Below the pieces are notes generated by a model that saw nothing but the letters and a program-made list of their open reading frames with translations, ran no database searches and was not told where the DNA came from. This document shows, piece by piece, positions 1 through 5,106 of a stretch of DNA of 8,912 bases. The translations under genes were made by a program, and so were the position numbers. The stretch's first letter is position 1; each line of letters begins with the position of its first letter. Source of the stretch: Alphaproteobacteria bacterium. Lineage in GTDB: Bacteria > Pseudomonadota > Alphaproteobacteria > Sphingomonadales > Emcibacteraceae. The DNA lies in assembly GCA_002401545.1 (NCBI GenBank), contig NVTJ01000101.1, forward strand, positions 1 to 8,912, given 5' to 3'.

Positions 1-1
1 G

Positions 2-121
2 TGGGCCTATCACCCCAAACCCGCCGCTGCTGCAGCTGCCGATATCGTCATCCGCCACGCTGATTTGACAGCATTGCTCTATTTGCAAGGGTATGCGGAT
101 GGTGATTTTATTGATGAATGA
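2..121 (+). CDS. C-terminal end of an unidentified protein (5' end outside window)
   Basis: An open frame enters from the left edge and ends at TGA 119-121. Its visible residues include an alanine run (about residues 8-13) followed by a hydrophobic/acidic tail ending in GYADGDFIDE. After this TGA the same frame stays open for another 23 codons (122-193), and those codons also read like protein (WALANTVWTYGFNKAGRFF), ending at TGA 191-193. Either the gene simply ends at 121 or a nonsense mutation has shortened a gene that once ended at 193. I do not recognise the family. It is convergent with the regulator gene that ends at 210. Confidence 0.4.
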   Translation, partial: WAYHPKPAAAAAADIVIRHADLTALLYLQGYADGDFIDE

Positions 122-209
122 GTTCTGTGGGCATTAGCCAATACAGTCTGGACCTATGGCTTTAACAAGGCGGGCCGGTTTTTCAAAGAGTGACCAGGAT
201 GGGATTTCT

Positions 210-854
210 CTAATTCTGTGAGACTTCATAGGCACATCGCCGGGCGCCATGAATGATATGTTCGGTGCGTTTTACGGTAACGTCTTTGCCTAAAATCTCT
301 TTGAATAAATCCAGTTCCCGTGCGCAGATGCCGGAACAGGATTTGGCCGCCGCGCAAACCGGGCAGTTATTCTCCACGAATAAAAAATCACCTTGGCTCT
401 GACCTTCAAGAATATCAGCCATATATCCCTCACGCGACCGAATGGCTTTGAGCGTTTTTAACTTGTCTTTCAAGGGGCTTGAGGGGGAAATTTGTTCGCC
501 ATATTCCGCAACCTGATCGCGAAAGCGCGCATCCAGCAGTCTTTCCATGCCCTGTTCACCAAAGACTTCTTTTATTGATGAGATTAATCCTGTGGAAAAT
601 TCCGCATGGGTATTGGGGAAATGAACCTTGGCCTGTTCGGTGAGTTGCCAGAGTTTGGCCGGTCGCCCCCTGGGGCGGGAAACCAGACAGGTGCTAATAT
701 CTCCCTGTGCTTCCAGTGCATAGAGATGTTGGCGAACGGCCATATCGGTTATGCCAAACTGTTTAGCTAACTGTGAGGCTTCCTGTGGGCCCGCTTGTTT
801 CAGCAGCATTAATATGCGGGAACGGGTTTTTTCTATGATATTTTTTTTGGCCAT
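210..854 (-). CDS. SufR-like winged-helix transcriptional regulator with Cys-rich C-terminal domain
   Basis: This 214-residue protein has the layout of the SufR/COG2345 (ArsR-like) family. Residues ~10-60 form a winged helix-turn-helix, with a recognition helix around TDMAVRQHLYALE and the typical wing RPRGRPAKLW at 60-69. The C-terminal part carries the family signature ENNCPVCAAA...C...C...EHI..GARRCAY. Its cysteines are C164, C167, C173, C177 and C207; C56 lies in the wing region. In SufR proteins such cysteines hold a [4Fe-4S] cluster that sets DNA binding, so iron or redox sensing is likely here. No suf genes lie in the window, so its targets are unknown. The ATG at 854 has no good Shine-Dalgarno. 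A 19-bp repeat begins only 6 bp upstream of it, which suggests autoregulation. All family cysteines are intact, so the gene looks functional. It could also be a COG2345 member with other targets, such as phenolic or nitrosative stress genes. Confidence 0.85.
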   Translation of the reverse strand: MAKKNIIEKTRSRILMLLKQAGPQEASQLAKQFGITDMAVRQHLYALEAQGDISTCLVSRPRGRPAKLWQLTEQAKVHFPNTHAEFSTGLISSIKEVFGEQGMERLLDARFRDQVAEYGEQISPSSPLKDKLKTLKAIRSREGYMADILEGQSQGDFLFVENNCPVCAAAKSCSGICARELDLFKEILGKDVTVKRTEHIIHGARRCAYEVSQN

Positions 855-860
855 TGTTAT

Positions 861-926
861 TTTCTAAAGAAAAAACTTTGACAAGTAAAGGAAAGACTGT
901 ATATCTATTTCTATAGAAAAAACTTT
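861..926. promoter_or_regulatory. Paired operator-like repeats upstream of the SufR-like gene
   Basis: Two near-identical 19-bp copies lie at 861-879 (TTTCTAAAGAAAAAACTTT) and 908-926 (TTTCTATAGAAAAAACTTT), differing at one base, with starts 47 bp apart. Each copy begins with a dyad; in the second it is the perfect palindrome TTTCTATAGAAA. The pair sits directly upstream of the regulator start at 854 and overlaps the expected divergent promoter region. This is the arrangement of an autoregulated operator. The binding protein is inferred, not shown. Confidence 0.6.
878..907 (+). promoter_or_regulatory. Candidate + strand promoter between the two operator copies
   Basis: A consensus -35 TTGACA is at 878-883. 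It is followed by TATATC at 900-905 (16-bp spacer) or TATCTA at 902-907 (18-bp spacer). The -35 starts at the end of the first 19-bp repeat and the -10 abuts the second, so a repressor bound there could block it. No convincing gene follows on the + strand before the trbI remnant, so the promoter appears to have lost its target. Confidence 0.4.
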
Positions 927-1128
927 AGAAAAGGAATTTGTTATCATAAAAACATTTATACAGGCCTTCCATAGTAACTTTACTTTCTCCACGTTGGTTG
1001 AAAAAATATCGAAAGCCATGACATTCCTGAATCCGGCAGACGTGGGTCCGTGGATATATAAATAAAGACAGGAAGCTGAGAAAATTAATCAATGGAATTA
1101 ATCAATGGGGTATAGAGCTTGCCACCCT
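927..1128. other. Gene-free stretch between operator region and element remnant
   Basis: I see no supported gene here. The only + strand start with an open frame is ATG 1018, which gives 15 codons and no family match. The stretch is AT-rich and ends in a 13-bp tandem duplication (1083-1108). It probably marks the edge between the regulator's original neighbourhood and the inserted element remnant. Confidence 0.4.
1083..1108. repeat. Perfect 13-bp tandem duplication
   Basis: AATTAATCAATGG occurs twice in direct succession (1083-1095 and 1096-1108) without mismatch. It lies just left of the trbI remnant, so it may be a scar of insertion, excision or slippage. No flanking transposon ends are seen. 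Confidence 0.85.
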
Positions 1129-1224
1129 TTAATTTATCCAGTCCCGCAGGCTGTCGAGCAACTCTTTTTGTGTTGGAAAGCCGATATTCCCCCGGGTCTT
1201 GCGCAACAGGCAGGGCGCGGTCCC
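1129..1224 (-). pseudogene. Possible C-terminal fragment of an unidentified minus-strand gene
   Basis: Read on the minus strand in the frame ending at TAA (complement of 1129-1131), the sequence gives a protein-like tail RKTRGNIGFPTQKELLDSL followed by RDWIN. The composition and the amphipathic final helix resemble a real C-terminus. There is no start codon, and the frame breaks up upstream in a Cys-rich, unnatural stretch. If real, this is the end of a gene joined by rearrangement to the trbI remnant on the opposite strand. It overlaps other open frames on both strands, so support is weak. Confidence 0.2.
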
Positions 1225-1249
1225 GCAGACGCACCGACACCATCAGCAT

Positions 1250-1363
1250 CTCGTCGAACGCAATATCAACATTCAGCCGACCATTACTATCCGGCCCGGT
1301 TACCCCCTGCAGGTCATTGTCCATAAGGACATTATCTTAACAGCTTACGGAGATATAAAATGA
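1250..1363 (+). pseudogene. trbI: 3' remnant of conjugal transfer protein TrbI
   Basis: In the frame ending at TGA 1361-1363 the last ~37 codons read LVERNININIQ-like sequence, then PTITIRPGYPLQVIVHKDII and LTAYGDIK. This is the conserved end of TrbI/VirB10, the channel protein of trb-type type IV secretion systems that links inner and outer membranes. The exact start of that stretch is L-V-E-R-N-I-N-I-Q. Full TrbI is roughly 400 residues. Here the frame is open only back to a TAA at 1130-1132, the part before ~1250 does not resemble TrbI, and no start is available. The stop overlaps the next start as ATGA, the usual coupling of trbI with a DUF2274 gene in integrative conjugative elements. 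The upstream part of the trb operon is missing from the window, so this is a relic. Confidence 0.75.
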
Positions 1364-1584
1364 CGACATTAAAGATCAAGAAAATACCAGACAGAACACC
1401 AGTCAAAATCAGTTTGAACCTGCCGCCGGAGGTTTATCGTGATCTGATTAAATATGCAGGGATTTATAAGCAGGAGCATGGCAGTGTCGAGACACCTCAA
1501 CTTCTGGCCTCTCAAATGATCGCTATCTTCATGCAGTATGATAACGGGTTTAAAAGAGCGAAATTATCCTTGCCTGAGACTTAA
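1360..1584 (+). CDS. DUF2274 domain protein of conjugative-element trb locus
   Basis: This 74-residue protein has the DUF2274 pattern: a short β-like start (TLKIKKIPDRTPVKIS), LNLPPEVYRDLIKYAGIYKQE in the centre, then a helix LASQMIAIFMQYDNGFKRA. The length is normal for the family and the gene looks intact. The start ATG overlaps the trbI stop (ATGA), with GGAG at 1349-1352 seven bases upstream. In integrative conjugative elements such genes commonly sit directly behind trbI, so the pairing itself supports the identification. The molecular role of DUF2274 is not established; the fold may be a small DNA- or protein-binding one. With the rest of the trb operon absent, it is probably a stranded passenger with no promoter of its own that I can see. 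Confidence 0.8.
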   Translation: MTTLKIKKIPDRTPVKISLNLPPEVYRDLIKYAGIYKQEHGSVETPQLLASQMIAIFMQYDNGFKRAKLSLPET

Positions 1585-1740
1585 GCCGAAACCTGAAGAT
1601 CTGGTTTGAGGGATCAGCAAATAATCGGTCAGAAACTCTCCTGTTTTTAATAGACCAGAAATTAAACAATGCGCTTTTACCACCTGACGGCGGGATGCAA
1701 CGGATCTTCCGCATCAGAAACCTTGATCTGGCAAAAACAA

Positions 1741-1789
1741 CAAAACAACATTTGTGATGAATTGACAATTTGTTGTTTTGCCGTATGAT
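1741..1789 (+). promoter_or_regulatory. Promoter and operator-like inverted repeat of the antitoxin gene
   Basis: A near-consensus promoter reads TTGACA (1762-1767), a 16-bp spacer, then TATGAT (1784-1789), 38 bp before the antitoxin ATG. A perfect 10-bp inverted repeat, CAAAACAACA at 1741-1750 and TGTTGTTTTG at 1771-1780, flanks the -35, and its right arm fills the spacer. Ribbon-helix-helix antitoxins typically repress their own promoter from such sites. The rest of 1585-1740 shows no gene. Confidence 0.65.
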
Positions 1790-1827
1790 GGCATAATCAA
1801 CAAGGTAAAACCAATGAGGTCACTACC

Positions 1828-2082
1828 ATGCGTCTTTCTATTGAAATTACGCCAGAGCAACATCGGCATTTAAAAGCTGTTGCCGCCTTGCAAGGTCAAA
1901 CGATTAAAGATTATGTGCTTGAACGTACTTTGCCAGACATGAATTCAGGTGATGATGAAGCTTTTAAAAAACTGGAAACCCTTTTGACATCCCGCGCACA
2001 GTCGGCAAAAGAAGGTCGGATTTCCAATAAATTCGTTGATGATATTTTTGATGAAGTCCTGCAGGCAGAAAATCACAATTAA
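1828..2082 (+). CDS. Ribbon-helix-helix antitoxin (ParD-like, type II toxin-antitoxin)
   Basis: This 84-residue protein begins MRLSIEITPEQHRHLKAVAA, a β-strand followed by helix A. It continues with LQGQTIKDYVLERTLP as helix B, the ribbon-helix-helix DNA-binding unit of small antitoxins. The acidic, flexible second half (residues ~40-84, ending FVDDIFDEVLQAE) is the usual toxin-binding tail. Length is normal for the group. GAGG at 1816-1819 lies eight bases before the ATG. Its stop overlaps the next start by one base (TAATG), the translational coupling expected with a ParE-like toxin. That partner is truncated, so the antitoxin is either an orphan or serves to neutralise related toxins elsewhere in the genome. 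The operator-like repeat upstream suggests it may still repress its own promoter. The assignment to the wider ParD/RelB-type group is firm; the exact subfamily is not. Confidence 0.75.
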   Translation: MRLSIEITPEQHRHLKAVAALQGQTIKDYVLERTLPDMNSGDDEAFKKLETLLTSRAQSAKEGRISNKFVDDIFDEVLQAENHN

Positions 2083-2216
2083 TGCGTAATTATAATCTTT
2101 CGGATGATGCTGAAGAGGATTTGCGTAATATTGCGCTTTACACGTTAGATATGTGGGGGCAGGTGGCACGCAACTCATGCATAACAGCGTGGTTTACTGC
2201 ATACTCAAATCACTGA
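2082..2216 (+). pseudogene. Truncated ParE-like toxin
   Basis: The frame starts at the ATG overlapping the antitoxin stop and encodes 44 residues. The first ~27, MRNYNLSDDAEEDLRNIALY then TLDMWGQ, are the classic N-terminus of RelE/ParE toxins: a β-strand, then a helix with acidic residues and YT..WG. Family members are about 95-100 residues long. Here the resemblance stops after WGQ, and TGA follows at 2214-2216. Traces such as QITDISHLHF in another frame just downstream hint at frameshift decay rather than clean deletion. The conserved C-terminal strand and active residues are absent, so the product should be non-toxic. Confidence 0.65.
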
Positions 2217-2483
2217 TATTTCTCATCTTCACTTTCGTTGACATCGAAGAAGTCACAAGTTTAAATCTTGTATCGCCCACCATTCCCCTGACCTTAATTG
2301 TTCATAAATCCAGGTTGATAAACATCAGGCAGCAGGAATTATTAATATCAAGGCGACAACCCTGTATTGCTGATGGTGGGAAAGCATCCGGGCGGGAATG
2401 ACATTTGTCAATGTGTTGCCTATGCCAGATATGAGACCCTTCTTCCATGCGATAAAATTAAACTTTTCTGGAAGGAGGATGTT
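2217..2483. other. Non-coding stretch, possibly decayed toxin sequence
   Basis: No intact gene is supported. All three + frames carry fragments without a continuous open frame. A frame open through 2367-2483 runs into the membrane protein gene, but its residues are not membrane-like and lack family character, so I treat it as upstream leader. The strong Shine-Dalgarno AAGGAGG (2472-2478) of the next gene closes the stretch. I see no convincing -35/-10 pair. Confidence 0.45.
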
Positions 2484-3176
2484 ATGGAAATTTACATGCA
2501 TGATGTGTTGCGGTGGGCACATGTGATTTTTGCGGCCTATTGGTTAGGCGGCGAATGGGGCGTCTATAATGCCTCGACTAATGTGGCCAATGCCAAACTT
2601 GCGCTGGATGACAGGCTGCGGCATATGGAAACGGCTTACCGAATTGATATCCTGCCCCGGTCCTCTATCATCTGGATGTTGCCGGTCGGCTTTAACATGG
2701 CCAATGATCTGGGCCTGTCCCCGGTATCAGGTGTCTGGGTGACGGTTGTCTGGGTTGCAACGGCCATCTGGTGGTGCCTTATCTTTGCGGCTTTTAAAAA
2801 CAGAGGAACGAAACTTGGTATTAAAATTACCGAGTTCGATGATAAAATCAGGTATTTTGTCATCCCGTCGCTTTGGATTCTGGGCGGATATACGCTTGTC
2901 ACGGGCAAGCTGTTGTTTGTGGGCGATGATGTGGGGGGGACTTACTGGTTTGCGACCAAGCTGACATTCTTCGGTTTTATCATGATCATTGGCCTGTTGC
3001 TGCGTTATATCATGAAGGATTGGGCGGTGGCGTTCTTCCGGCTCAGGGAAGAAGGTTCTACGCCGGAAATCGAATATATTTTCACCTCCACACTGGCCAA
3101 GGCGCGTAAGCTCGCCTACCTCTATTGGGTATGTATCGCCTCCATGGCCTTCCTTGGGGTGACAAAGCCTTTTTAG
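2484..3176 (+). CDS. Six-helix integral membrane protein, function unknown
   Basis: The 230-residue product has about six hydrophobic segments, near residues 8-28, 58-75, 82-104, 123-145, 157-177 and 208-228, so it is an inner-membrane protein. The first segment holds HDVLRWAHVIFAAYWLGGEW, and His13 within a membrane helix recalls haem- or metal-associated proteins of the CopD/HemJ/DUF2269 type. Other fixed features are DILPRSSIIWMLPVG (55-69) at the second helix and KLTFFGF in the fifth. I chose ATG 2484 because AAGGAGG (2472-2478) stands five bases before it and the protein starts right before helix 1. A longer frame from 2367 adds 39 unlikely residues. The gene stands alone between a decayed toxin region and an unrelated exported protein. 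A role in haem, copper or respiratory metabolism is only a guess from the helix-1 histidine. Confidence 0.7.
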   Translation: MEIYMHDVLRWAHVIFAAYWLGGEWGVYNASTNVANAKLALDDRLRHMETAYRIDILPRSSIIWMLPVGFNMANDLGLSPVSGVWVTVVWVATAIWWCLIFAAFKNRGTKLGIKITEFDDKIRYFVIPSLWILGGYTLVTGKLLFVGDDVGGTYWFATKLTFFGFIMIIGLLLRYIMKDWAVAFFRLREEGSTPEIEYIFTSTLAKARKLAYLYWVCIASMAFLGVTKPF

Positions 3177-3187
3177 ACTATATAATT

Positions 3188-3216
3188 TTGACAATATCCC
3201 ATGCCTGACATAAGGT
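3188..3216 (+). promoter_or_regulatory. Weak candidate promoter for the TPR-type gene
   Basis: A consensus -35 TTGACA at 3188-3193 is followed after 17 bp by TAAGGT (3211-3216), a poor -10. It is the only reasonable pair in the 114-bp gap before the next gene. Confidence 0.3.
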
Positions 3217-3253
3217 AATGCTTAATTAATTAATATCAGGGCAGGTATGGGGT

Positions 3254-3284
3254 TTCCCTTTTTAGCTGAATATGTGGAAGGGAA
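3254..3284 (+). promoter_or_regulatory. Inverted repeat covering the ribosome-binding site of the TPR-type gene
   Basis: TTCCCTT (3254-3260) and AAGGGAA (3278-3284) are a perfect 7-bp inverted repeat with a 17-nt loop. The right arm is the purine-rich Shine-Dalgarno, ending six bases before ATG 3291. In mRNA the stem would hide the ribosome-binding site. It may be chance, but the position is exact. Confidence 0.35.
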
Positions 3285-3290
3285 GTAGCT

Positions 3291-4052
3291 ATGGTATTTT
3301 TCAGAAAAACAATCCTTATCGGCAGTATGATTTTAGGCGGCAGCCTGCTCTCACAGGCTGGGTCAGTATCCGGCGGGAAAACCACTAAATTTCAATTTTC
3401 CAATAGCTGCACAAATGCTGTTCAGCAAGAATTCAACAGGGGTGTCAGGCTACTACATTCCTTTGAATATATTGAGACGGCTAAAATATTTTCCGGGATC
3501 ATCGAAAAAGACCCGGATTGTGCCATGGCCTATTGGGGGGCGGCCATGAGCATCTGGCATCCGTTATGGGCGCCGCCGGACAAAGCGGGTCTATATGCCG
3601 GGGCGAAGCTTCTGAAAAGGGCAGCGGGGCTTACGGCAACAATACGTGAAAGAGCCTATCTTGACGCGTTGGCAACGTTTTTTTCCAGTACGGATGTAAA
3701 TTCAAACCGCGTTCGTGTGGTGAGATATTCAGGAAAAATGAATGATATTTATCAGGAATATCGTGACGGGGATGTGGATGCGACGGTGTTTTATGCCCTG
3801 TCCCTGCTGGGGTCTGTGGACCCGCGTGATCAAACTTATAAAAACCAGTATAAGTCAGGGGCCTTGCTTAATTTTGTCCGGCAGACTCATCCGACACACC
3901 CCGGTGTTCTGCATTATACCATCCATTCTTACGATTTTCCGGGGCTGTCTCATCTGGCACTGGATGCAGCAAAGGACAAGCTTGCCAGCGATTACAGGGT
4001 CATTATCCGTGTGCAGACCAAGTCAGGGGACAGAAATCTGGAGAATTTATAG
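3291..4052 (+). CDS. Exported TPR-family protein, C-terminally truncated
   Basis: The 253-residue product begins with a signal peptide (MVFFRKTILIGSMILGGSLL, probable cleavage after SQA at ~23), so it is exported to the periplasm or attached there. Residues ~48-226 match the N-terminal half of a family of long TPR-like proteins: FNRGVRLLHSFEYIETAKIF, DPDCAMAYWGAAMSIWHPLW, YALSLLGSVDPRD, and the hallmark THPGVLHYTIHSYDFP (202-217). Family members are usually around 500 residues or more and continue with an APDSPHALHMPSHIF-like segment and further repeats. That segment is absent: after residue ~226 (LALDAAKD) the sequence changes character and stops. The gene is therefore probably a deletion relic, though a secreted stub could still be made. 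The start is supported by AAGGGAAG just upstream. Its binding partner or substrate is unknown; TPR units mediate protein contacts. Confidence 0.7.
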   Translation: MVFFRKTILIGSMILGGSLLSQAGSVSGGKTTKFQFSNSCTNAVQQEFNRGVRLLHSFEYIETAKIFSGIIEKDPDCAMAYWGAAMSIWHPLWAPPDKAGLYAGAKLLKRAAGLTATIRERAYLDALATFFSSTDVNSNRVRVVRYSGKMNDIYQEYRDGDVDATVFYALSLLGSVDPRDQTYKNQYKSGALLNFVRQTHPTHPGVLHYTIHSYDFPGLSHLALDAAKDKLASDYRVIIRVQTKSGDRNLENL

Positions 4053-4163
4053 GGTTCACGACAATTAATGAGTATGTGCCCACAACAAACGGAGTTTATT
4101 CCTTTGCCAAGTAAATTATAGTCCTTCTTGACGTGAATATCGCTTTTAAAGGACAATAGGGCA

Positions 4164-5057
4164 ATGACTGATTTTAATGAAAATGCATTATGGCGGGTTG
4201 GGCAGGATAACCCGATATCCGTTTTGATGACAGAGGTCGCGCTTTATATTGAAGCCCGCGCCGATGAGAAGCTGTCCCTGTCCAGACTATCTGGAAGATT
4301 TGGCCAAAGCCCCGCCCATTTGCAAAAGTCCTTTAAACGCCTTCACGGGGTGAGCCCCAAAGAATACCAGAATGCCATCCGCCTCAAGACGCTCAAAAGT
4401 GCTTTGAAGGCCGGAGATGATATTTCCGGGGCCATATATGAAGCGGGTTATGGTTCTGTCAGCCGCGTATATGAGCAGGTTGACGGGCGTATTGGTATGA
4501 CACTTTCCGCTTATCGTGCCGGGGGAAAAGGCGAGAAAATCGCTTATGCCATCCGTAAGACTGCTCTTGGTCTTATCATTATGGCGGCTACGGACCGGGG
4601 GGTTTGTTTTATCCATTTCGGGGAAGATGAGAAAACACTGCTTGGTAATTTATCAAAAGAATATCCGCAAGGTGAGATCGTTCGCTCTTCGGCCGCAGAT
4701 GCTCCTGAGCTTAGCCTTTGGACCCAGGCACTGGACGATCATCTTACCTATAATGCACCCCGGCCTGATATTCCCTTGCATCTCAATGGAACCGCCTTTC
4801 AGATGCGGGTCTGGCGATTTTTAATGAGCGTGCCCGAAGGCGATGTGAGAAGTTATCGCGAAGTCGCCCAGGGTATCGGCTCGCCCAAAGCAATTCGGGC
4901 GTCGGCAACGGCAATAGCCTCAAATAATATTGCAGTCCTCATTCCCTGTCACCGTGTCTTGCGAAGTGATGGCAAGCTTGGCGGGTACCGTTGGGGTCTG
5001 GCGCGAAAAAGAACGCTGATCGACAAGGAACGTAGCAATATTTCTCAAGCCAACTGA
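4164..5057 (+). CDS. AraC-type HTH / methylated-DNA-protein-cysteine methyltransferase fusion (Ada-like)
   Basis: The 297-residue protein joins two domains. Residues ~18-118 are an AraC-type double helix-turn-helix (LSRLSGRFGQSPAHLQKSFK, then GAIYEAGYGSVSRVYE). Residues ~125-290 are an O6-alkylguanine-DNA alkyltransferase, with the substrate-binding part FQMRVWRFLMSVPEGDVRSY (212-231), the helix AIRASATAIASNN, and the active site IPCHRV with acceptor Cys262, followed by GYRWGLARK. It transfers methyl groups from O6-methylguanine to Cys262 in a suicide reaction. Compared with E. coli Ada (354 residues) the N-terminal zinc domain, which senses methylphosphotriesters through Cys38, is missing, so Ada-style activation is not expected in that form. 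AAAGGA at 4148-4153 precedes the ATG by ten bases. Such two-domain proteins are well known in Proteobacteria. No AlkA or AlkB gene is adjacent. Confidence 0.9.
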   Translation: MTDFNENALWRVGQDNPISVLMTEVALYIEARADEKLSLSRLSGRFGQSPAHLQKSFKRLHGVSPKEYQNAIRLKTLKSALKAGDDISGAIYEAGYGSVSRVYEQVDGRIGMTLSAYRAGGKGEKIAYAIRKTALGLIIMAATDRGVCFIHFGEDEKTLLGNLSKEYPQGEIVRSSAADAPELSLWTQALDDHLTYNAPRPDIPLHLNGTAFQMRVWRFLMSVPEGDVRSYREVAQGIGSPKAIRASATAIASNNIAVLIPCHRVLRSDGKLGGYRWGLARKRTLIDKERSNISQAN

Positions 5058-5069
5058 ATTATTTATATC

Positions 5070-5099
5070 TTGGTATAAATATAACAATGATATATCATT
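5070..5099 (+). promoter_or_regulatory. Candidate promoter with 14-bp palindrome for the DUF1838-leuCD operon
   Basis: TTGGTA (5070-5075), a 17-bp spacer and TATCAT (5093-5098) form a fair σ70 promoter. The -10 lies inside a perfect 14-bp palindrome, AATGATATATCATT (5086-5099), a natural repressor site. Transcription would start near 5105, almost at ATG 5107, implying a leaderless or nearly leaderless mRNA. This agrees with the lack of a Shine-Dalgarno. Confidence 0.45.
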
Positions 5100-5106
5100 A
5101 GCAATT

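Noticed and set aside
119..121. TGA as a selenocysteine codon
   Set aside because: No bacterial SECIS-like stem-loop is apparent directly downstream and no known selenoprotein motif surrounds it; a nonsense mutation or normal stop is simpler.
1085..1324. 79-residue minus-strand open frame over the trbI remnant
   Set aside because: The opposite strand carries the recognisable TrbI end coupled to DUF2274, and this frame resembles no family.
1588..1608. Terminator after the DUF2274 gene
   Set aside because: The AAACC/GGTTT arms give a weak 5-bp stem and no T-run follows.
2367..2483. N-terminal extension of the membrane protein from ATG 2367
   Set aside because: The 39 extra residues are not membrane-like, and a strong AAGGAGG points to ATG 2484.
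2727..3194. 155-residue minus-strand open frame
   Set aside because: It lies opposite the six-helix membrane protein gene and has the charged, low-complexity look of an antisense frame.
4104..4155. Promoter or Ada box in front of the methyltransferase gene
   Set aside because: TTGCCA and TTGACG are present but no -10 stands at a usable distance, and I see no convincing Ada-box match.
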